From assembly GCF_037038585.1 (NCBI RefSeq), contig NC_092525.1, positions 31,770,367-31,834,366 of the forward strand: a DNA stretch of 64,000 nt. The letters run 5' to 3'. Positions 51,026 through 64,000 of the stretch are shown here, piece after piece. Position numbers and translations under genes: made by a program. The notes under the pieces were generated by a model. The model ran no database searches and was not told where the DNA came from. It saw only the letters and a program-made list of their open reading frames with translations. This DNA comes from Patagioenas fasciata (lineage: Eukaryota; Chordata; Aves; Columbiformes; Columbidae). Position 1 is the first letter of the stretch; each line of letters starts with the position of its first letter.

Positions 51026-51840
51026 TGATAGCAGTACTTACCACCTATCAGTATCTTAAAGCAAAACATTCCTCCATGTAGCCTACTTGACTCATGTTGT
51101 AACTGTGCAAGCAACTTCACCAAGTCTAATGGGAAACAAGTGCCTATGAAACTGAGATGTAGGAGAAAACAAGGGATGGGGCAAGTCAAGGCCTGTGTAA
51201 CTAAGCATGTATATGCAACTTAAAAGGGAATTCTCTTGTCTAATCACTAAATAATGTTAAGTGTTCAGCTTAGGACAGTACCTGTTTCAGTAGCTGCCAG
51301 AGCTCAGAGCTGAGTGCACAGAAGTACTTCAGTTACTGGAGGAAGCTTAAATACTTCAATTAGACCTGTATTCCTGTACCAGCTACAGTTCAGTCACAGT
51401 AGGGAAAGTGCTGCATTTGTGTTCCTGAAAGCCCAAGGCTGCTTTTGGGCAGAGGTTTTAGAACTTCCTGTGCCTACTCCTGTTTTTTTTCTTAAACTAC
51501 ATACAGATTAGCCCACAACATTAAGTACGCTCAAAGACAAACAGTAAAAGCCACGTAAAGCCCTTTTTAAAAATTTAAAATCATTTTGTAGTTAGAAGCA
51601 GCAAGTTCTTACATCTAGTCTTTGATACTAGTCACACCAAAAAATAACCAAATTAATTTCCCTTTCTTATGGGAATAATTCTAATGCAGCAGCCTTGGTT
51701 TTGAAGTCCATCACCTCTCTTGTCTGTCAAGGAGATCTATTCATACAGTACTCTGAACCCTTAAGGTTACAGAATATCTGTATCATTAAAAAAAATACTC
51801 TGCATCTTTATAAGATTTATTAATAAGCCAGTCTTACACA
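51026..51840. other. Convergent intergenic gap between DIPK1A and RPL5
   Basis: About 0.8 kb separating the two 3' ends. No gene, RNA or recognised repeat is seen. A short A-run and AT-rich sequence lie near 51780-51800. Confidence 0.6.
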
Positions 51841-51857
51841 CTTGCTTACTCAATAAA

Positions 51858-51863
51858 TTTATT
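51858..51863 (-). terminator. RPL5: RPL5 poly(A) signal
   Basis: AATAAA on the minus strand, 41 nt after the RPL5 stop, giving a 3'UTR of only about 60-70 nt as is usual for ribosomal protein mRNAs. Confidence 0.85.
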
Positions 51864-51904
51864 GCCACTTTTTCCAAAGCTTCATAGAAATTGTAAAAGT
51901 TGTC

Positions 51905-58986
<7,082 letters not shown>

Positions 58987-59054
58987 CGTGCCAGGTACTG
59001 TCCGGTCTAGGCCTAGGCCGGGGCCCGCTCCGCACAACGACTGCGCTCCGCAGC

Positions 59055-59067
59055 AGGGGGGAAAAGG
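59055..59067 (-). promoter_or_regulatory. RPL5: RPL5 5'TOP motif / likely transcription start
   Basis: The minus strand reads CCTTTTCCCCCCT about 80 nt upstream of the ATG. Ribosomal protein mRNAs start at a C followed by a pyrimidine run, which couples their translation to mTORC1/LARP1. The first C, at 59067 or 59066, is the likely start site, leaving a leader of about 80 nt. Confidence 0.75.
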
Positions 59068-59290
59068 CCGCGCCCACTGCGCAGCCGCAGCTCCTGGCCT
59101 GGCCAGCGAGGCGGGGCGCCGCCGGCCGGCCTCTCCCCGGTGCCCGCCGTGCTGCCCCCTGCCGGCCTGGCGGAGCGCCCTGCCCTTGGCGGGCCCCGGG
59201 CCGTGCCGGTGTCACCGCGGGGACGCACAGGAACACAATCGCGGAGACAAAACTGCTGCCCGCTAGTGCCTCCGCGCAACGTGCCACCGC

Positions 59291-61190
59291 TTCCAGGTCT
59301 TCCCTCATCAACTGTCCCAGCAGCTGTTAGCGAGCCGTGTGTCACAGCCAAGGACCCTTACAACAGAAAAATCAATAGACCTTTAAACTAGCCAGTTGTG
59401 GGCACCTTATGGGATTTTAATTCCCTTCATTTTCTAGGGAAATTTCTCACGATTGAACAGTAAATAATTAAAATGTGAAGCCAAACAAATCCCAATCAAA
59501 TGGTGTTTCTAAAATATAGGTACCTGGCATAATTGATATTTTTGAATAAAGCAATAATATATAATTGTGTGTATATATATATGTATATATGTACATCTAC
59601 TGGGACAAACAGGTCAAGTGGCATTAGATTTCTTGGCGTTGTCAAAGCGCACAAAGCCAGCATCTTTGTTCCTGATGCAGTTGTCTGGTTATCCTCACTC
59701 ATTTACTCAATAAAATCCACCATGCTGATTGTTGCACATAGACCAATATTTTAAAAAGATATTAATTCAGTACAAATAACCACAAGAGAGTGAAAGAAAT
59801 AATAAATGTTCCCTACATCAGGCAAGTACCAGCATGGTTCCTGATAGCTTCAGAAATTACCTAACTATCTAAGTCTGAGTTTTAGGAAGTTTGGAATTCT
59901 ACATGTTTTTCAATTCTTACATAAAGTAGCTCTGGGTGAGCACGATGTCTCAGCCACTCTCCAACACAGAGGTCACACCGAGCCCTTATACATGCTCTCC
60001 CATATGGGGCTGCCTGCAACTGTCGGGCAATTACTTTGATGAGAAATGCCTCATGGTCTATGGTATCATAAGCAAGACTCCTTTAATCTTGTTGTTAAAC
60101 AATAAAAAATAAAATAAATTTATTGTTCTTCTCTGTAAGAAGACTTTTTTCTCCTAAAATAGATCACCATCACAAAACCAGCCTGTTATCCCATCACGCC
60201 TCCATGTGCTTTCTTGCTTTGTTTCCACCCTGCAAGCCAGGGCGGCTGCACCTGAGCTCATTGGCCCCGCCCCTGGATCACTTACAAATCCAGGGCAAAT
60301 CTCTCCTCTTCTGTAGCAATGTTTGTTGAAAGGGTGACTGCTATTCGTAGAGGTGCTGAAACTGTTGAGGTAAAAGCTAAGATTTTTAAATCCTTTAATA
60401 AAATACTTTTTACTAGCAACACTAATTGACACCAAAATATATTTACAAGGGGTTTTTAATGCTATTTCTCAATTTCTATTATGTTATATGTGGTATTTTT
60501 ACTTGGATGAGTTCTGGAGAACAAGGTATCAGAGTAGTGCTATGTGTTTGAAAGAAGTCTCTTGGACTCACGAGAACACCCCTGTAAGTGAGGACCCTCT
60601 CCTGGGTGTTTGTGGAGGACTCAAGGCAGGAAGGTGGGTGTGTGTGACTGGACTGACCTGTGTGGCCACTTGTAGCAATTGTACTTTTTCTGCTGTCATT
60701 TGCAACAGCAATGGCCTTACTGATGCAAGAAAGTTATGCTGGGGGCCTGTCTATAATCTATTCCTGCTGTTGCTGCTGACTTGTTTTTGAAAGTATATTC
60801 TTTATGTATTTGGCTATAAAGCAGTATGTAGAGTATGTGTCCTGGTATTGTCATTTTTTTTTTTTTAATTGAGCTTTTATTAGAATCCCTACAAATGAAA
60901 ATTTCTGAATGGTTTTGTCTGGGAGTCTCTATTCTTCATTGTAGATGCACAATGGCGAATGGGCTCATTGTTGCATGTGGAGCTGCAGACAGCGTCTCAA
61001 CCTTCTGTGTCACCTCATCGGCATCTGGCTGAAACGTGTCTCACAAACGCTTGTAAGGAAGGGCCCGTGCAGCCTGAGGCTCTTCGGTGCTCCTGGAGAA
61101 CGCGTTATTAGGTGCAGCTCCCAACGTACAGATGGCGTTAGAGAAAGCCCGAGGCAGACACCTGGCTGCATCGAAACAGCCTCTGAGCGG
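59291..61190. other. Intergenic region between RPL5 and the probable EVI5 promoter
   Basis: About 1.9 kb. It contains a TA/TG-rich microsatellite (59570-59595), a coding-like or LTR-like minus-strand stretch (59880-60090), and a small GC-box/CCAAT patch followed by a short open frame (60253-60400). No gene is identified. Confidence 0.6.
59570..59595. repeat. TG/TA microsatellite
   Basis: Run of GTGTGTATATATATATGTAT followed by ATATGTAC. Simple low-complexity repeat. Confidence 0.85.
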
Positions 61191-62160
61191 GCCAGATGCG
61201 CCCTCACCCTGTGCCGGGGCGATGCGGCAGCTTCTCCGCTCGGGGAAGGGCGGGAGGCAGGCAGGTCACCGGAGGTGCTGTGACTTGGGGCAAGGTGGGG
61301 GCTTGGCTTCTGATTGACTGTTTTTTTCTGTGATAGTCGTGATGACATACCGGCGGGACCTGCACGGGACGAGCAAGTCAGTGACCCGGCGGGCTGTAAG
61401 GGCAGGTCGGTGCCGGGGAGCCGCCGGGAGGCAGGGCAGCCGCGGCTGTCACCAGCGCTGCCCCGGCCCCGTCACCGCTCCCCGGGCCGCGGCGGGCGGG
61501 CGGGCGCGGGGCTGCCCCTCGCGGCGGCGGCTGCGCGCGGAGTGCGCCTGCGCGCGGCGCGGGCAGGGACGTGGCCCGGCTGCCGGGGCCGGCGGAGCGC
61601 GGCGAGCCGCCGGGGAGGGGCAGCTCCGCGGAGGCCGGCGGCGGGGGACGCCGATGCTCGCACCTCCCGGCCGCGGGCAACGCTTCCAAGGTGAGGCGCG
61701 GCCCGGCCCGCGCCCCCGCCGCGGAGGGGCCGGGGGCGGTGCGCGGCCGGGCCTAGGCGGGGCGCGGCGACCCCGGCCGCACCGTCCCGTCCCCTCCCGT
61801 TGGGCTGCGGCGGAGCGTCGCCGCCCCGCGGGCACGGCCGGCCGCCTCCGCCCAGCGCTCGCGGCCCGGGGCCCTCCCGCCGCGGTGGGCGGTGGAGCGG
61901 GGCGGCGGGCGGTGTTGTGCCGCCGCCGGGCAGGGAGAGCCATCTCCCCGCCGGGACCGCGGGGCGGGGGCGCCGAGAGGCCGCGGATCGCGGCCCTGCC
62001 GCCGGCCCGGGGGCTGCGGGGCCGGGCCGATTGGCAACTCCGCGCGGGTTCGCGGGTGGGCAGCTGGCAGCGCCGGGATGGAGGCGCCCGGCCGTGCACG
62101 CCGTGGGGAGGGCTCTGGGCCGGGGAGGCTTCGGCGGGTCTGTGTGCGGAGGGTGAGTTG
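61190..62160. promoter_or_regulatory. EVI5: CpG island, probable EVI5 promoter
   Basis: About 1 kb with very high CpG density, upstream of and overlapping plus-strand splice donors. In human the gene beside RPL5 and divergent from it is EVI5, so conserved order makes EVI5 the expected gene. No EVI5 protein sequence is visible, so the name rests on synteny alone. Confidence 0.6.
61560..61690 (+). other. EVI5: Probable EVI5 first exon (5'UTR or short coding start)
   Basis: A strong donor CCAAG|GTGAGG ends the exon at 61690; its 5' end is not determinable. An ATG at 61653 would give MLAPPGRGQRFQ up to the donor, but family resemblance is lacking. A second donor GGAGG|GTGAGT at 62152 could close an alternative first exon containing an ATG at 62079. 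Confidence 0.4.
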
Positions 62161-64000
62161 TTCCCGGTGCTACGGACGTATCGCCAAACCGGGAGCCTCT
62201 GGGTCTTTCATTCTTGAGAGAGAGATGATTTTCCAATGGTGCCTCGCAGATCTCCTGTAGTGGCATCTCCTGCTGCATCTGCAGGGACGTGGTTATGTAA
62301 TGACGGTAAAAAGTCGATATCGGTGCTCTGGCTACTTGTTACGTATTCCAGCTTCAATTCCTAGCGTTGGTTTTCTGTAGTCCTGTGTATTTCCTGCTAA
62401 CGTTCAGCATTGCTAATGGGAGCAGTTTTATAGCGAAGGTGAGGTTGGCATCCCATGTTGTGTTTGCAGGATGAGCTAGCAGCACCGCTGACTGGATCAA
62501 AGCGCAGTGTTTCTTGTCAACCTGGGACAATATTTTTTTCTCTAAGATCCCATGCAAAAGGTGTAGAGAGGAGGCAGATTCATACAGAGAAGAACTGATG
62601 GTATTCAACATGTTTTAATTATCTCCGAAAGTATTTGTCAAAAAACTCAAAACTTTTCCTATTTTTTTTTTTAATTTGCTTTACTTTATGTGCCTAAAGG
62701 AGAAGATAACTGGATCTTGTTTGTTTTTTTGGTAGATAGTATTAAAAAGTGTTTTGCATAAGTGTCACTGTTTATTTCTCTTCACTTTTTTCAATGTACG
62801 GTTTATACTTTGATGGTGATTGTACAGCTCTGTGTTTACACTTATAAAGATTTAAGGCTTATTTGAAAATATATAGCTATGAATTATTTTGCAAGTAAGG
62901 ATTAGCAGAGGAAACAGTGACGGCCAGTGAAAAAGAAGGGCAAGATGAGGAGGAAGGCACTCAATATTATGAATCAGCATTGTCTGAATTTGATAAAGTG
63001 GGATGAGAGCAGCTGTAGTGATTGTCACTGGATGCCCGCCCAGCCCAGCAGTACCTCTGAGAGGAGCAGATGTTTGCAGAAGAAGCTTCCAAAGAACAGC
63101 CCCATTTCCTCCCCAGATCTCTTCCCAGCCTCCCCCAGGCTGAGGCTTAGGGATTTCCTGAACCGCAGCTTGGTGGCTTGGATTTTTTATTTTTCATAGG
63201 TCTCCATATGTTTGTCTTCTGTGGACTTGTTTGGTTGCTTTCAAACAAGTAAGCAGGAGATGGCTGGAGAGTGGAATGACTGAAATAGGGTTCATGGAAA
63301 GGAAGAGCTGGGAGAAAAGCCTCTTGAAGTTTACAAGAACAGAAGGGGTAGGGGAAGTGATGCACCTCAGTAGTTACTGTCAGTTTGTTCTCTGGGAGGG
63401 ATTGATAATAAATAGAGAAGAAACAGAAGTTGGAAGAAAAGTCCTTTGCCAGTGAATCTTGGAAAATGAAATAGTTTGCCTTGTTAATTCAAGGTTCTAA
63501 TATCACGATTTAGAAGGGGGGAAACAGCTAAGTTGGGGTATGGGTTGTCTAGGTTTGGGCTGGTGAAGAGCTGATTTTCTTTCTGTTAGTCATGTGTTGG
63601 ATTTAGTCTGAGAAGAAAGTTGATAATACACTGATGTTTTGTTTGTTGCTGGGTAGTCAAGGACTTTTTTGGCTTCCCCTGCTCTACCAGGTGCACAAGA
63701 AGCTGTGAGGGAGCAGGGGTAGGACAGCTGACCCAAGCTGGCCAAAGGCGTGTTCCTCACCACATGATGTCAGGCTCACTATGTAAACTGGAGTTGACCA
63801 GCATGCAAATACCACTGCTCAGGAATGAACAGGATATTGATGTCCCAAGCAGTGAGCAATTGCATTGGACATCACTTGTTTTGTATATTCTATTATTATT
63901 ATTTTCACTTCCCTTGTTGTCCTATTAAACTCTTCCTATTTCAGCCCTCAAGTTGTTAGTTTTTTGTTTGGTTTGTTTTTTTTTCCCTTTCCAATTCTCT
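62161..64000 (+). other. EVI5: Probable EVI5 intron 1 (start)
   Basis: AT-rich sequence after the CpG island, to the window edge. No exon is recognised, and no TBC-domain coding sequence is present. A G/T-rich stretch lies at 63957-63987. Confidence 0.5.

Noticed and set aside
61314..62278. Open frames of up to 295 codons at the right-hand CpG island
   Set aside because: GC-driven. Strong splice donors at 61690 and 62152 cut through them, and nothing resembles EVI5 protein.

Overview
The window is vertebrate nuclear DNA, most likely from a bird. It holds intron-containing genes whose exons translate into proteins nearly identical to human ones. There are four CpG islands in otherwise AT-rich DNA. 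The interspersed repeats I recognise are chicken-repeat-1 (CR1) LINE fragments, and the intergenic distances are shorter than I remember for mammals. I cannot name the species. Most open frames longer than 60 codons here are chance; the real genes were found by joining exons across splice sites with matching phase.

Layout, left to right. (1) 271-18282, minus strand: the 5' two thirds of MTF2 (PCL2), a Polycomb PRC2 accessory factor. Eleven coding exons give 386 codons (Tudor, PHD1, PHD2, winged-helix EH); the C-terminal exons lie off the left edge. (2) About 19-33.5 kb: intergenic, no gene found. (3) 34094-49040, plus strand: DIPK1A (FAM69A), complete, 5 coding exons, 428 codons, with a 3'UTR reaching about 49.7 or 51.0 kb. 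(4) 51905-58986, minus strand: RPL5 (uL18), complete, 8 coding exons, 297 codons, with the box C/D snoRNA SNORD21 (U21) in intron 5 and unproven hairpins in introns 5 and 7. (5) About 61.2-62.2 kb: a CpG island with plus-strand splice donors. By conserved gene order it should be the EVI5 promoter and first exon, but no EVI5 coding sequence is in the window.

As I recall it, the human 1p22 order is EVI5 - RPL5 - DIPK1A - MTF2. The same block appears here in inverted orientation: MTF2 and DIPK1A diverge, DIPK1A and RPL5 converge, RPL5 and EVI5 diverge. These genes do not form a pathway: chromatin repression (MTF2), an ER-resident kinase-like protein (DIPK1A), ribosome and 5S RNP assembly plus rRNA methylation guiding (RPL5/SNORD21), and Rab-GAP/cell-cycle function (EVI5, inferred).

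The most notable local observations are: a GC-AG intron in MTF2 forced by reading frame; start codons in MTF2 and RPL5 that sit directly against splice donors; a perfect 31-bp inverted repeat with GC boxes in the DIPK1A CpG island; a 78-bp mariner-like MITE candidate with TA duplications; long hairpins in two RPL5 introns; and a coding-like or LTR-like stretch between RPL5 and EVI5. I found no convincing sign of a wholly new biological system.
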